64,000 bases of DNA from an uncultured Clostridia bacterium (GCA_947623175.1 CANQGK010000007.1:16985-80984), one strand, 5' to 3'; shown: positions 42,319 through 52,227, counted from the stretch's first letter. Numbers and translations: made by a program. Notes: generated by a model not told the origin, from the sequence alone.

Positions 42319-44016
42319 TTAATAATCATAATCGGTATCATCCGTGCTGCTTTCGGGGAGGTCTTCGCCTTTGTAGGAGTTGACGTATATTTTTACCGAT
42401 TCTTCTGTTGAAACCGAGGTGCCGTATTTTGGCAATTGGTCTAATACGACGCCGGGCTTCATGGCTTCGTCGTACTTTTCGAGCACCTCGATATTGTCGT
42501 ACAAAAAGCCTTGTTTTAAAAGCTCCAATTTAGCGTTAAGCTCGTCAAGGCCCAAAACGTTGGCGATTTTAATTTCTTTTGAGCCTAAACTGATAACCAA
42601 ATTTATCTTGGTATCGCGCACGACGCTGTCGCCGGCTTTTACCGACTGCGAGCATATCGTACCCTTGGGATAATCGTTGGAATAGTTTTTATCGGAAATT
42701 ACAAATTCGAACATTTCGTAATCCTTATTATCGATAATATCCGCATAATACTTTCCTCGTAATTCGGGTACGGCGTACTGTTTTGCGGTAACCTCCGCCC
42801 CGCTGTCGATACTGCCGATGGAATCAACCTCCGGCGCGGATATGGATATTTGGTCGCTTTCCTGAGCGTCGTCCTTTTTTGGGAAAACGGCGTCCTTGAA
42901 AACCGTTAAAGCCAAAACCGCCGCGAGTACCAGAAAGACAAGCGCCGTGCAGACGGCGGATATGACCGCATATTTTGCCGAGCTGCCTTTCTTTTTTGCA
43001 GGCTTTACATTGTCGTCGCCTTTATCGGGCTTTTGACGGTGAACGGGAGCCTCGCTTCGCATTTCGGCATACACAAGCTCGTTTTTAAATTCTTCTATAT
43101 TTTTAGTACGGTTTTCGGGCAGAACCTGCAAGCCGTTAGCCAAGGCGGACAATACATGACGCGGAAGCTCCTCCGCAAACTTGGCGGGAACGGTCATCGA
43201 ATTATCCTCAAGCCTTACGGGGGCTTCGGGCGGAGTCACTCCTATCAATACTCTGAAAAGAGTGGCGCAAAGTCCGTAAACGTCGGTATAAACGCCGTCA
43301 TGAATGTCCTTAAAGCCGTAAAGCTCAACCGGCGAATAGCCGGCGAATAGCTGAGATTTTAGCTCGGAATCGTTGATCCTTAATTTTTTTACGGAATAAT
43401 CGTCGATATAAAGCTTGCCGTCGCGCCCCACGATTATCGTATAGGCGGATATTCCCCTATGTATAAATCCCGCGTCGTTCATGCCCTTTACGGTATCGAT
43501 AATAGGCAGGAAAAGCGCCCTTGCCTGCTCCCACTTAAGGTAATTGCCGTTTTTTTGCAAAAAGCTTTCCAGGGTAATTCCCGAAATATTGGCGCTTGCG
43601 GCATAAACCGTTCCGTTTTCTTCAAAAACAGAGGAAACCGGCACGAGGGCAGGCAGATCGCTGTTCATAATACCGCCGTTGATTTCGGTAAATTCGAGCA
43701 GTCCTTCGTTAAAGGTATATTCTCCGCCCTTGACCATAGATACCGTTTTATCGGGATTGCGGTGGGCAAAGCCCTGCGGAAAATATTCTTTTATTCTGAT
43801 TGCCGCGGATTTGGCGTTATCCCAAGCGATATAGGTTATGGACTCGCCGTTTTCTTTGATAACCTTTCCGATTAAATAACGGTTGCTTATAACAAATTTC
43901 ACCGGCAATGCGTACTCCGGATTTCCGGAATCGGAATCATAACCGCATATCGGGCAGATTTTTTCCCCGCCGTTATCGTTCATACATCCGAAACATAGTC
44001 TGTTGCTGTTTATCAT
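42319..44016 (-). CDS. Zinc-ribbon PASTA-domain pseudokinase
   Basis: A 565-residue membrane protein from ATG 44016 (GGAGG upstream). It has a zinc ribbon (C8, C11, C21, C24), a protein-kinase-like domain (about 44-315), a membrane helix (349-373) and two PASTA-like domains outside the cell. Key residues are lost: HRD reads HRG (186-188), the following Asn is Thr193, DFG reads DDY (205-207) and the glycine-rich loop is degenerate, while K76 (AIRIKEYFP) and D205 remain. Close relatives of this clostridial family keep HRDISPDN. It is therefore probably inactive and may act as a scaffold or muropeptide sensor. It is monocistronic. Confidence 0.85.
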   Translation of the reverse strand: MINSNRLCFGCMNDNGGEKICPICGYDSDSGNPEYALPVKFVISNRYLIGKVIKENGESITYIAWDNAKSAAIRIKEYFPQGFAHRNPDKTVSMVKGGEYTFNEGLLEFTEINGGIMNSDLPALVPVSSVFEENGTVYAASANISGITLESFLQKNGNYLKWEQARALFLPIIDTVKGMNDAGFIHRGISAYTIIVGRDGKLYIDDYSVKKLRINDSELKSQLFAGYSPVELYGFKDIHDGVYTDVYGLCATLFRVLIGVTPPEAPVRLEDNSMTVPAKFAEELPRHVLSALANGLQVLPENRTKNIEEFKNELVYAEMRSEAPVHRQKPDKGDDNVKPAKKKGSSAKYAVISAVCTALVFLVLAAVLALTVFKDAVFPKKDDAQESDQISISAPEVDSIGSIDSGAEVTAKQYAVPELRGKYYADIIDNKDYEMFEFVISDKNYSNDYPKGTICSQSVKAGDSVVRDTKINLVISLGSKEIKIANVLGLDELNAKLELLKQGFLYDNIEVLEKYDEAMKPGVVLDQLPKYGTSVSTEESVKIYVNSYKGEDLPESSTDDTDYDY

Positions 44017-44174
44017 ACTAAACCTCCGAAAAAAGAGTTTTAATGAATGTAAGCTTAATATAACACATTTTTTTGAAAATTTCAACCTATACCGTATTTA
44101 TAAGCGTATTTATGAATTATTAAACCGAAAAACCGGGGTAAACTTTTAATAAAAAGTGATTGGAAGACGGTTTT

Positions 44175-45035
44175 ATGAATAATAAAAAGAAGCTTTGCGC
44201 CTTTTTAACCGATATACTCGTTTACATTATCGGAAGCATACTGTATTCGGTTGCGGTAAGCGGTATTATCTCCGCCAATAAAATTTCGCCCGGAGGCTTT
44301 ACCGGTATCGCCACCCTGCTCGATTATTTATTTTCGCTGCCGAGCGGTATTACCCTGTTTTTACTGAATATACCCGTAATAATTTTGGGTCTTGTCAAAT
44401 TCGGCGGTTTTTTTATAGTCAAAACCGCCATAGCCACGGCTATAGTTTCTTTTACGCTTACCCTAACCGATTATTTTATTCCCGAATTTATAATTGACAA
44501 GGTATTGGCGGCGGTTTTCGGCGGCATGCTTATGGGGCTGGGGCTGAGCCTCATAATGCTGAGAGGCGCTACCACCGGCGGAGTGGACGTAATAGCAAAG
44601 CTTGTAAACAAACACTTCAGGCACATTACGGTGGGCAGAATAATTCTTATTATGGACGGTTTTGTGATTTTTCTTGCCGCGGCGGTTTACAGGGATATCG
44701 AAAGCGCGCTTTATTCGATAGTGTCGCTCTACGTTTCTTCGCTTATAATGGACCGAGTGCTTTACGGGGCGGATAACGGTAAAATCATTTATATCATAAC
44801 CTCTCACCCCGACGAGGTGTGCCACGATATAAACAATCTTATCCACAGAGGAGTCACAAAGCTTGCCGTTAAGGGCGGCTACACCGGTAAAGAACGTACG
44901 CTTTTGCTTTGCACCGTCAGAAGATACGAGGTGTCCGCCGTATACGACGCCATAAACAAATATGACCGTAGCGCCTTTATTTTTTTAAGCGATGCGGGCG
45001 AAATTATCGGCGAGGGATTTAAAAACTTTTCGTAA
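44175..45035 (+). CDS. YitT family membrane protein (DUF161/DUF2179)
   Basis: A 286-residue protein with five to six membrane helices in the first 200 residues (DILVYIIGSILYSVAVSGII, IVKTAIATAIVSFTLTLTDY, and others) and a C-terminal cytoplasmic DUF2179 domain (IYIITSHPDEVCHDINNLI, VTKLAVKGGYTGKERTLLLC). The YitT/YebE family is common in Firmicutes and its function is unknown. ATG 44175 is preferred to an upstream TTG; the ribosome-binding site is weak. It stands alone between the pseudokinase and the ymdB operon. Confidence 0.88.
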   Translation: MNNKKKLCAFLTDILVYIIGSILYSVAVSGIISANKISPGGFTGIATLLDYLFSLPSGITLFLLNIPVIILGLVKFGGFFIVKTAIATAIVSFTLTLTDYFIPEFIIDKVLAAVFGGMLMGLGLSLIMLRGATTGGVDVIAKLVNKHFRHITVGRIILIMDGFVIFLAAAVYRDIESALYSIVSLYVSSLIMDRVLYGADNGKIIYIITSHPDEVCHDINNLIHRGVTKLAVKGGYTGKERTLLLCTVRRYEVSAVYDAINKYDRSAFIFLSDAGEIIGEGFKNFS

Positions 45036-45083
45036 GATTATTATATTTCGGTTTATTTTAACTTAATTTATACCGAAAATGGT

Positions 45084-45112
45084 TTGACTTTTATACGCAT
45101 ATAAAATATAAT
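45084..45112 (+). promoter_or_regulatory. Promoter of the ymdB operon
   Basis: TTGACT (45084-45089), 17 bases, TATAAT (45107-45112), 30 bases before the ymdB start. Confidence 0.85.
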
Positions 45113-45142
45113 AATAGAGATAAACGGTTAGAGAGGTTAAGT

Positions 45143-45937
45143 ATGCGTTTGTTGGCTGTGGGCGACGTTTGCGGTCCGGCGGGTTCCGCGTGTCTTCGAA
45201 AAAAGCTTCCCGGGCTTAAAAGAGAAAAAAATATAGACGTATGCGTCGTAAACGGCGAAAATTCCGCCGAGGGCAACGGCATAACCCCCTACAGCGCCGA
45301 TTTTTTGTTTCACTGCGGCGCCGATATAATTACCGGCGGCAATCATTCCTTAAGGCGAAAAGAAATAAACGATTATGCCGAAAACCATCCTTATTTGCTA
45401 AGACCGCATAATCTTCCCGACGCCGGCTTCGGCAGCGGATACTGCCTTGCGGATTTCGGTCGGTTCCGCATAGCCGTAATAAACCTTGCGGGGCAGATAT
45501 ATCTGGAAAGGCTCAACGCCTCAAATCCCTTTTACGAAGCGGACATATTAACCGAAAAAGCCGCAGCGGACGGCGCCGACGCCGTTATAGTCGATTTCCA
45601 TGCCGAAGCCACGAGCGAAAAGCGCGCTTTGGGGCTATATCTTGACGGAAAGGTATCCGCTTTTTTCGGCACCCATACCCATGTACAAACCGCGGACGAG
45701 CAAATATTGCCTCGGGGCACGGGGTATATTACGGACGTAGGCATGACCGGACCCGGCGACTCGGTTTTGGGGGTAAAAAGCGAAATTATAATAAACCGCT
45801 TAAAATTCAACGACCGCTCAAAGTTTGTATTTGCGGACGGCGACTCAATATTAAACGCCTGCATATTTGACATTAACATTAAAACCGGAAAAACCGAAAA
45901 TATAGAAAGAATATTCATAAAAAATGAAAAATATTAG
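45143..45937 (+). CDS. ymdB: YmdB-family metallophosphoesterase
   Basis: A 264-residue phosphodiesterase of the TIGR00282 family. It shows the metal ligands of GDVCGPAG, VNGENSAEG, GGNHSLRRKE, VDFHAEATSEK and GTHTHVQTADEQILPRGT. In Bacillus, YmdB cleaves 2',3'-cyclic nucleotides and affects biofilm formation and motility. The usual TGNH in the middle is GGNH here. The gene opens an operon of tightly spaced genes and overlaps the binding-lipoprotein gene by 14 bases. Confidence 0.93.
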   Translation: MRLLAVGDVCGPAGSACLRKKLPGLKREKNIDVCVVNGENSAEGNGITPYSADFLFHCGADIITGGNHSLRRKEINDYAENHPYLLRPHNLPDAGFGSGYCLADFGRFRIAVINLAGQIYLERLNASNPFYEADILTEKAAADGADAVIVDFHAEATSEKRALGLYLDGKVSAFFGTHTHVQTADEQILPRGTGYITDVGMTGPGDSVLGVKSEIIINRLKFNDRSKFVFADGDSILNACIFDINIKTGKTENIERIFIKNEKY

Positions 45938-47546
45938 AATAAAAAGAATTTTTACGCTGTTTACGGCTTTCATACTGTGCTTTGCCTGCGGCGCATGCAA
46001 GGGCGCCGAAAACAGCTCCTCACTTGCGCAAAATACGGTTGTTAAATCCGGCGGTAAGAATCATCTTAACCTGCTTTATTCCGCGTCGGATACCTTTAAT
46101 CCCTACACCTTAAAAACCGATATAAACCGACAGCTGTGCCAATTGCTGTACGAACCGCTGATTTCGCTCGATAACGAATTTAATCTCGTTTACAAAACTG
46201 CAAGCGACGTAAAGGTTTCGAAAAAGCAATGCACCGTCACCCTTAAAAATCTGAAATTTTCCGACGGAAGCGCGCTTACCGCCGACGACGTCGTATACTC
46301 CTATAATTTAGCGAAAAAATCCGACGGATATTATTCGAAACAGCTTTATGAGGTGACCTCCGCTTCGGCGAAAAATTCTTCGACGGTGATTTTCAACCTT
46401 ACAAAGGCGGATCCGTATTTTGCAAATCTGCTTACCTTCCCCATTATCAAAACGGGAAGTGAAAAAAAATCCAATTCGGACGGAAAGCCGCATCCGCCCA
46501 TAGGCTCCGGAAAATTCAAGGTAAACGACGACGGTACGGGCTTGACGGTCAATCCCAACTATTACAAAAAAAGCGGCAACATTACCGAAATACGCCTTAT
46601 AAACGCGCCCGACAGCGATTCGGTGACACATTACGTCGAAATAGGCGCGGCGGACATGTATTACAACAGCATTTCAAACGGAACGATACTCCGAATGAGC
46701 GGCAAAAAGACCGACATTAATTTAAACAATATTGTGTATATAGGCGTAAATCAAAATATCGACCTTTTGGCCGAAAACAGCTTGCGGCAGGCTATCTCTT
46801 CGGGTATAGACCGCAAAAAGATCTGCCAGGATGCATTTTATAACAACGCCGTACCCGCGACGGGATTTTTCAGCCCGGTTTGGCGGGTTACAAAATCTGT
46901 TCAAAATATACAAATTGACGCAAATTCACAAATAACTGTTGAGAATTTGGAGAAAATAGGATATAATAAGTTGAATAAGGATAATAAGCGGGTTAACGCT
47001 TCGGGCAAAACGCTTTCCTTTTCCCTGCTTGTAAATTCCGAAAACCCCTTTAAAACCGCGGTTGCACGACTGATTGCGTCACAATTAAAGGATTACGGAA
47101 TAACCGTAAAGGTGGTCGAAAAAAAATACGCCGACTATTTAAATCTGCTTAAAAAGGGCGAGTTCGAGCTTTTTTTGGGCGAGGTAAAGCTTACCGAAAA
47201 CATGGATATTTCCTGTATGGCGGTAAAGGGCGGAAGTGCGGCTTACGGTTTTAAAACGGCTACAAAGGGCAAAAATTCGAACGACGGCAAAAGCGCAAAT
47301 ACGGCTTCCAAGTCAAATAAAAAGGAAACCGACGACACCGAAAGCAGGATCGAAGATGTGCTCAAAGGGTTTTACAGCGGTAAAAATACCGTCACGGACT
47401 TAGCCTCGGTTTTACAGACCGAAATGCCCTTTATACCCGTCTGCTACCGCACCGGCGCGCTTTTTTACAATGACAATATTGAAAATGTAAATAACTCCTC
47501 GGCGAGCGATATTTATTCTTCAATTGAATCATATATTTATAACTAA
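45924..47546 (+). CDS. Oligopeptide-type extracellular solute-binding lipoprotein
   Basis: A 540-residue lipoprotein with a basic start, hydrophobic signal and lipobox ACGAC, belonging to family 5 solute-binding proteins (OppA/DppA-like). Typical parts are YEPLISLDNEFNLVYKTASD, LKFSDGSALTADDVVYSYN and RQAISSGIDRKKICQDAFYN. Such proteins bind peptides, nickel or sugars for ABC importers. No permease or ATPase gene is nearby, and it overlaps ymdB, so the system may be shared or the protein may only sense. An unusual low-complexity insert (SNDGKSANTASKSNKKET) lies near residue 455. Confidence 0.85.
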   Translation: MKNIRIKRIFTLFTAFILCFACGACKGAENSSSLAQNTVVKSGGKNHLNLLYSASDTFNPYTLKTDINRQLCQLLYEPLISLDNEFNLVYKTASDVKVSKKQCTVTLKNLKFSDGSALTADDVVYSYNLAKKSDGYYSKQLYEVTSASAKNSSTVIFNLTKADPYFANLLTFPIIKTGSEKKSNSDGKPHPPIGSGKFKVNDDGTGLTVNPNYYKKSGNITEIRLINAPDSDSVTHYVEIGAADMYYNSISNGTILRMSGKKTDINLNNIVYIGVNQNIDLLAENSLRQAISSGIDRKKICQDAFYNNAVPATGFFSPVWRVTKSVQNIQIDANSQITVENLEKIGYNKLNKDNKRVNASGKTLSFSLLVNSENPFKTAVARLIASQLKDYGITVKVVEKKYADYLNLLKKGEFELFLGEVKLTENMDISCMAVKGGSAAYGFKTATKGKNSNDGKSANTASKSNKKETDDTESRIEDVLKGFYSGKNTVTDLASVLQTEMPFIPVCYRTGALFYNDNIENVNNSSASDIYSSIESYIYN

Positions 47547-47561
47547 ACAGGAGGATTTTTT

Positions 47562-47912
47562 ATGATAGCTTACGAAACCATACTCGGCAAAATTGCCATA
47601 TCGCAAGAATATCTTTCAAAGCTTATAGGTCATGAAGTAACGTCTTGCTTCGGCGTTGTGGGAATGATTCCGAGCGGAAACAAGCAGCGCATTTTGGAAA
47701 AGCTTTCTAAAAACGAACCGATCAATACCGGTATAAAGGTTTACGGCAATAACGACGGCATTGTCGTAGAGCTGCATATCGTGGTTACGTTCGGTATGAA
47801 TATAAATGCAATCGCTTCGAGCATTACCGAAAAGGTTAAATATGCCGTAAAAGAAGCAACAGGAATTAATATTACTAAGGTAATCGTTAAGGTCGACGGT
47901 ATAAAGGAGTAA
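47562..47912 (+). CDS. Asp23/Gls24 family protein (YloU-like)
   Basis: A 116-residue envelope-stress family protein with GKIAISQEYLSKLIGHEV, the strand VELHIVVTFGMNINAIASSI and the end VTKVIVKVDGIK. In Firmicutes such proteins attach to the membrane through partners and help the cell cope with envelope stress. The gene next to it encodes the YloV/FakA-like kinase, an association conserved in many Firmicutes and often together with recG. It follows the binding-lipoprotein gene by 15 bases, with AGGAGG as its site. Confidence 0.93.
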   Translation: MIAYETILGKIAISQEYLSKLIGHEVTSCFGVVGMIPSGNKQRILEKLSKNEPINTGIKVYGNNDGIVVELHIVVTFGMNINAIASSITEKVKYAVKEATGINITKVIVKVDGIKE

Positions 47913-47972
47913 CCTTAAAATACAGGACGGACGCTCAGCGTTCGGCAAACCTTAACTTAAGGAGTGTTTTAA

Positions 47973-49646
47973 TTGATAAACGGCGATATATTGCGTGACG
48001 CCATAATTTCCGCGGCGAACAATATTGCAAAAAACCGCAAGCAATGTGATGACCTGAACATATTCCCCGTACCCGACGGCGACACCGGTACAAATATGTC
48101 GATGACTCTTGCAAATTCCGCAAGAGAATTGGAAAAATTAAGCGGCGAGACCGCTGGCAGGATAGCGAACGTTAACGCCTCCGCGCTTTTAAGAGGCGCC
48201 AGAGGAAATTCGGGCGTTATCACCTCCCTGTTGTTCAGAGGATTTGCAAAGGGCATCGGCGACGACGAATTTGTAACACCCGAAAATCTTGCCGACGCCT
48301 TTGCTTTGGGAGTTGAAGCGGCGTATAAAGCGGTTATGAAGCCTACGGAGGGTACTATCCTCACCGTGGCGCGCGTGGCTTCGGAGCATGCCAAGGAAGC
48401 GCTGGCGGCAGGCAAAAACGAATTGGAAATTTTCGAATCGGCTATCGAGGGCGCCGAAAAAGCTTTGGCAGAAACACCCGAGCTTTTACCCGTGCTTAAA
48501 AAAGCGGGCGTCGTGGACGCCGGCGGCTTCGGCTTTGTTTTAATTCTCAAGGGTATGCTCTCGGTTTTGCGCGACGGCGTTATGATAGAATCCGTTTCTT
48601 CCGACGTCGACGAGCCCTCCGAACAGTCCTCCAAAAATGCCGCGGGCGAATTTGAAACCGAAATCACCTTTACTTACTGCACCGAATTTATCGTTAACCG
48701 TAACCCCGAGTGCGAAAAGGAGCCCAACGAGCTGCGACTGTTCCTCGAAACTATAGGCGACTGTGTGGTTGTGGTTGACGACGAGGAAATAATTAAGGTA
48801 CACGTTCATACAGATCATCCCGGAAACGCTATAGAAAACGCTTTAACCTTCGGTCAGCTGGTACATCTCAAAATCGAAAACATGCGCGACCAGCACGAAC
48901 GCGCCAAGCACGACGCCGAAGAAATGCGTAAAAAGCCGGCGAAAAACGCCGACCGCACCGAAACCTTTACCCCCGCAGAGCCCACCAAGCCCGTCGGATT
49001 TGTTTCGGTTTGCACCGGCGACGGTTTAGCGGAGCTTTTCAAGGATTTGGGAGTCGACGTTATCGTAAGCGGCGGTCAGACCATGAATCCTTCTACCGAC
49101 GATATTTTAAAGGCTGTCGAGTCCACCCCCGCCGAGACGGTATTTGTATTGCCTAACAATAAAAACATAATTATGGCGGCAGAGCAGGCTATTCCGATAA
49201 GCACGCGAAAGGTTATCGTGCTGCACACGCGCACCATTCCGCAGGGCATTACCGCCATGCTGACCTTTGATCCCGCTTCAAGCGACGACGCCAACGCCAT
49301 CGAAATGCAAAACGCGGCGGAGCGCATCGCCACGGGGCAAATCACCTTTGCCGCGAGAGACTCCGAATTTGACGGCTATTCGATAAAAAAGGGCGAGCTT
49401 ATGGCGCTTATAGGCGGTAAAATTTCCTTTGTGGATACAAACCTCGAGAAATCCGTCATGAAGCTTTTAAAGCAGATGATTAAGCGAGACACTCAGTTTA
49501 TAACCGTTATTTACGGCGAGGACGTCACCGAGGAGCAAGCCGCCGAAATAGAAGCGCAAATTCAGGAAAAATACGGCGCCAAAGCCGAAATCACCGTGAT
49601 TAACGGCGGTCAGCCGATCTACTACTACATCATTTCCGTTGAGTAA
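47973..49646 (+). CDS. fakA: Fatty acid kinase-type DAK2-domain protein (FakA/YloV), TTG start
   Basis: A 557-residue kinase: the N-terminal DhaL (DAK2) domain shows the ATP-site motif PDGDTGTNM, RGARGNSGVI and DAGGFGFVLI; the middle holds YCTEFIV; the C-terminal half has the partner-binding fold with NNKNIIMAAEQA. In Staphylococcus, FakA phosphorylates fatty acids delivered by FakB proteins for phospholipid synthesis. The start is TTG 47973 with AAGGAG eight bases upstream; no ATG fits. No fakB lies in the window. Confidence 0.92.
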   Translation: MINGDILRDAIISAANNIAKNRKQCDDLNIFPVPDGDTGTNMSMTLANSARELEKLSGETAGRIANVNASALLRGARGNSGVITSLLFRGFAKGIGDDEFVTPENLADAFALGVEAAYKAVMKPTEGTILTVARVASEHAKEALAAGKNELEIFESAIEGAEKALAETPELLPVLKKAGVVDAGGFGFVLILKGMLSVLRDGVMIESVSSDVDEPSEQSSKNAAGEFETEITFTYCTEFIVNRNPECEKEPNELRLFLETIGDCVVVVDDEEIIKVHVHTDHPGNAIENALTFGQLVHLKIENMRDQHERAKHDAEEMRKKPAKNADRTETFTPAEPTKPVGFVSVCTGDGLAELFKDLGVDVIVSGGQTMNPSTDDILKAVESTPAETVFVLPNNKNIIMAAEQAIPISTRKVIVLHTRTIPQGITAMLTFDPASSDDANAIEMQNAAERIATGQITFAARDSEFDGYSIKKGELMALIGGKISFVDTNLEKSVMKLLKQMIKRDTQFITVIYGEDVTEEQAAEIEAQIQEKYGAKAEITVINGGQPIYYYIISVE

Positions 49647-49658
49647 GAGGTGTTTCGA

Positions 49659-51683
49659 ATGTTGACGGCCTCCACCGATATTCAATTTTTAAAGGGCGTC
49701 GGCGAAAAAAGAGCGGTTCTTCTTAAAAAGAAGGGCATCGATACTGTCGATGCCCTTTTGCGTTATTATCCGAGAGCCTATCTTGATTGGAACGACCTTA
49801 CCGCTATTGCCGCCGCTCCCTTTTTCGAAAACGTCTGTCTCAAGGCCGAAATCATAACCCCGATCGAGACTTCGCGAGTGCGCGCCGATATGATTCTTTA
49901 CAAATTTTTGATAAGCGACGGCACGGGGCAGGCGCAGGTAACCCTTTTCAACCAAAATTTTCTTGCCGAAAAGTTAAGAACCGGACGCGAATATCTCTTT
50001 TACGGCAAGCTTGACGGCAGCTTCGTTTACAAAAGGCTCAACTCCCCCGTCATTATGGAAGCCTTGTTTAAGGGCATCGAGCCGATTTATCCGGCGACGC
50101 GGGGGTTAAGCTCCAAAACGCTTGAAAAATTGGTAAAAACGGCGTTAGACTCGGTAGTATTAAGCGAAACGCTGCCCGAAAGCATAAGAAAACGCAACGG
50201 ACTTTGCGATATAAAGTTTGCGATAGAAAATATTCATTTTCCGCTTGTGAGAGAAAATCTCGAAAGAGCGCAAAAGCGGCTCGTTTTCGAGGAGCTTTTC
50301 ATTTTGCAGTCGGGGCTTTCCTTCTTAAAAAAGCGCAACCGCGGAAAAAGCGGATTTATTATTAAAAACGTTGATTTAACCGAATTTGAAAACAACCTCT
50401 CCTTTTCGCTGACCGGCGCCCAAAAGCGGGCTGTAAACGAAGCCTTGGCGGACATGTCCTCCGGAAAGCCTATGAACCGGCTGATACAGGGCGACGTCGG
50501 CAGCGGTAAAACGGCGGCGGCGGCGGCGCTCATGTACGCGGCTTCCAAAAACGGTTTTCAGTCGGCTTTGATGGCGCCTACCGAAATTCTTGCCGAACAG
50601 CATTATCAAACTCTTTGCCGTATGACCGAAAATCTCGGCATTCGCTGCGGACTGCTTACGGGAAGCATGTCAAAAAAGGAAAAAAATTCAGTAAAATCCG
50701 CCTTGAAAATCGGCGAAATCGACGTAATTGCCGGCACCCACGCCCTTATTTCGGATGACGTCGAATTTAACAATTTAGGACTTGTCATAACCGACGAACA
50801 GCACCGTTTCGGCGTGGCGCAAAGGGGTAAGCTTTCGGCAAAGGGTAAAAATCCGCATACCCTCGTTATGTCGGCGACGCCGATACCGCGCACCTTAGGG
50901 CTTATAATTTACGGCGATCTCGACATAAGCATTATTGACGAATACCCCAAGGGCAGACAAAAAATCGAAACCTATTGCGTAGACACCTCCTACAGGCAGA
51001 GAATTTACAGATACATTAAAAAATTTCTCGACGAGGGAAGACAGGGCTACATAGTATGCCCGCTGGTGGAGGAAAACGAAACCTTGGACGTTACCCCCGC
51101 CGTAGAGTATTACGAAGCGCTTTCACACAATGAATTTAAGGATTACAAATTAGGCCTGCTTCATGGAAAAATGAAGCCTAAGGACAAGGACACGCTTATG
51201 CGCAGCTTTGCCGCGGGCGAAATCGATTTACTTATTGCGACCACTGTGATCGAAGTGGGAATAGACGTTCCGAACGCGGTTATTATGGTTGTGGAAAACG
51301 CCGAAAGATTCGGTTTGTCACAGCTTCATCAGCTTCGCGGCAGAATAGGCAGAGGCAGGTATGAATCGACCTGCATTATGATATCGGACAGTAAATCGCC
51401 CGATACGGTAAACCGCCTCAAGGTCATAAAAAGTACCAACGACGGCTTTAAAATCGCCGACGCCGATTTGGAGCTTCGCGGTCCGGGCGATTTTTTGGGC
51501 GACCGCCAGCACGGGCTTCCCGATATGAAAATCGCCGATCTTTTTTCGGACAGACAGGTACTTCATAACGCCGGCAAAGAAGTCGAAATGCTGCTCGAGA
51601 GCGATCCCAACCTCAAATCCGAAGAAAACGCGCCTTTAAGAAAAGAAATAATCAAGCTTTACAGCAAGCTTAATTCCAATTAA
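49659..51683 (+). CDS. recG: ATP-dependent DNA helicase RecG
   Basis: A 674-residue monomeric helicase that remodels stalled forks and branched DNA. It has the N-terminal wedge/OB domain (FLKGVGEKRAVLLKKKGID start), Walker A GDVGSGKTA, DEQHRFGV in place of DEAH, MSATPIPRTL, ATTVIEVGIDVPNA and the QLRGRIGRG motif VI. The C-terminal TRG hairpin follows. The start ATG 49659 has AGAGGTG upstream; a GTG three codons earlier is not needed. It is 12 bases after fakA, in a conserved order. Confidence 0.97.
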   Translation: MLTASTDIQFLKGVGEKRAVLLKKKGIDTVDALLRYYPRAYLDWNDLTAIAAAPFFENVCLKAEIITPIETSRVRADMILYKFLISDGTGQAQVTLFNQNFLAEKLRTGREYLFYGKLDGSFVYKRLNSPVIMEALFKGIEPIYPATRGLSSKTLEKLVKTALDSVVLSETLPESIRKRNGLCDIKFAIENIHFPLVRENLERAQKRLVFEELFILQSGLSFLKKRNRGKSGFIIKNVDLTEFENNLSFSLTGAQKRAVNEALADMSSGKPMNRLIQGDVGSGKTAAAAALMYAASKNGFQSALMAPTEILAEQHYQTLCRMTENLGIRCGLLTGSMSKKEKNSVKSALKIGEIDVIAGTHALISDDVEFNNLGLVITDEQHRFGVAQRGKLSAKGKNPHTLVMSATPIPRTLGLIIYGDLDISIIDEYPKGRQKIETYCVDTSYRQRIYRYIKKFLDEGRQGYIVCPLVEENETLDVTPAVEYYEALSHNEFKDYKLGLLHGKMKPKDKDTLMRSFAAGEIDLLIATTVIEVGIDVPNAVIMVVENAERFGLSQLHQLRGRIGRGRYESTCIMISDSKSPDTVNRLKVIKSTNDGFKIADADLELRGPGDFLGDRQHGLPDMKIADLFSDRQVLHNAGKEVEMLLESDPNLKSEENAPLRKEIIKLYSKLNSN

Positions 51684-51698
51684 GAAAGGATTTTTATT

Positions 51699-52196
51699 AT
51701 GTTCAAAGAAATATCCGCCAAAGAAATAGAGGGCAATCTTATAAAAGCCATCGCCGACGAATGGATGCTTATTTCCGCGGGAAATGAAACGGGTTATAAT
51801 ATGATGACCGCCTCCTGGGGATTTACGGGGGAAATCTGGGGAAGCGACAGCGTTATCGCCCTTATCCGCCCGCAAAGGTATACTATGGAATTTGTGGAAA
51901 AGAGCGATTATTTTACCCTGAGCTTTTACGGCGACCGAAAAGACGTACATGCGGTCTGCGGCTCAAAATCCGGCAGAGACGTCGACAAAACCGCCCTTAC
52001 CGGACTTTCCCCCGTTTTTGAAAACGGCGCCGTTTATTTTAAAGAGGCGCGCTTGGTGCTTATCTGCAAAAAGCAATATTTAGGCAAACTCGAAAAAGCA
52101 AGCTTTACCGATAAATCCCCGCTCGACTGCTATAAAGACGGCGATTTCCACAACATAATAATCGGAAAAATCGAAAAAGTGCTTATAAAGGATTGA
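51699..52196 (+). CDS. Flavin reductase family protein
   Basis: A 165-residue FMN-binding split-barrel protein, with MTASWGFTGEIWGSDSVIALI, the YTMEFVEKSDYFTLSF strand and SGRDVDKTALTG. The family uses NAD(P)H to reduce flavin or bind it in small oxidoreductases. It follows recG by 15 bases behind AAGGA and ends the operon at a bidirectional terminator. Electron donor and partner are unknown. Confidence 0.88.
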   Translation: MFKEISAKEIEGNLIKAIADEWMLISAGNETGYNMMTASWGFTGEIWGSDSVIALIRPQRYTMEFVEKSDYFTLSFYGDRKDVHAVCGSKSGRDVDKTALTGLSPVFENGAVYFKEARLVLICKKQYLGKLEKASFTDKSPLDCYKDGDFHNIIIGKIEKVLIKD

Positions 52197-52227
52197 CGGT
52201 AAAGTAAAATTACATGTTTATATAATA

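Noticed and set aside
47969..48667. Minus-strand 232-codon frame inside fakA
   Set aside because: Antisense shadow with Ser/Ala/Pro-rich composition; fakA motifs are intact on the plus strand.
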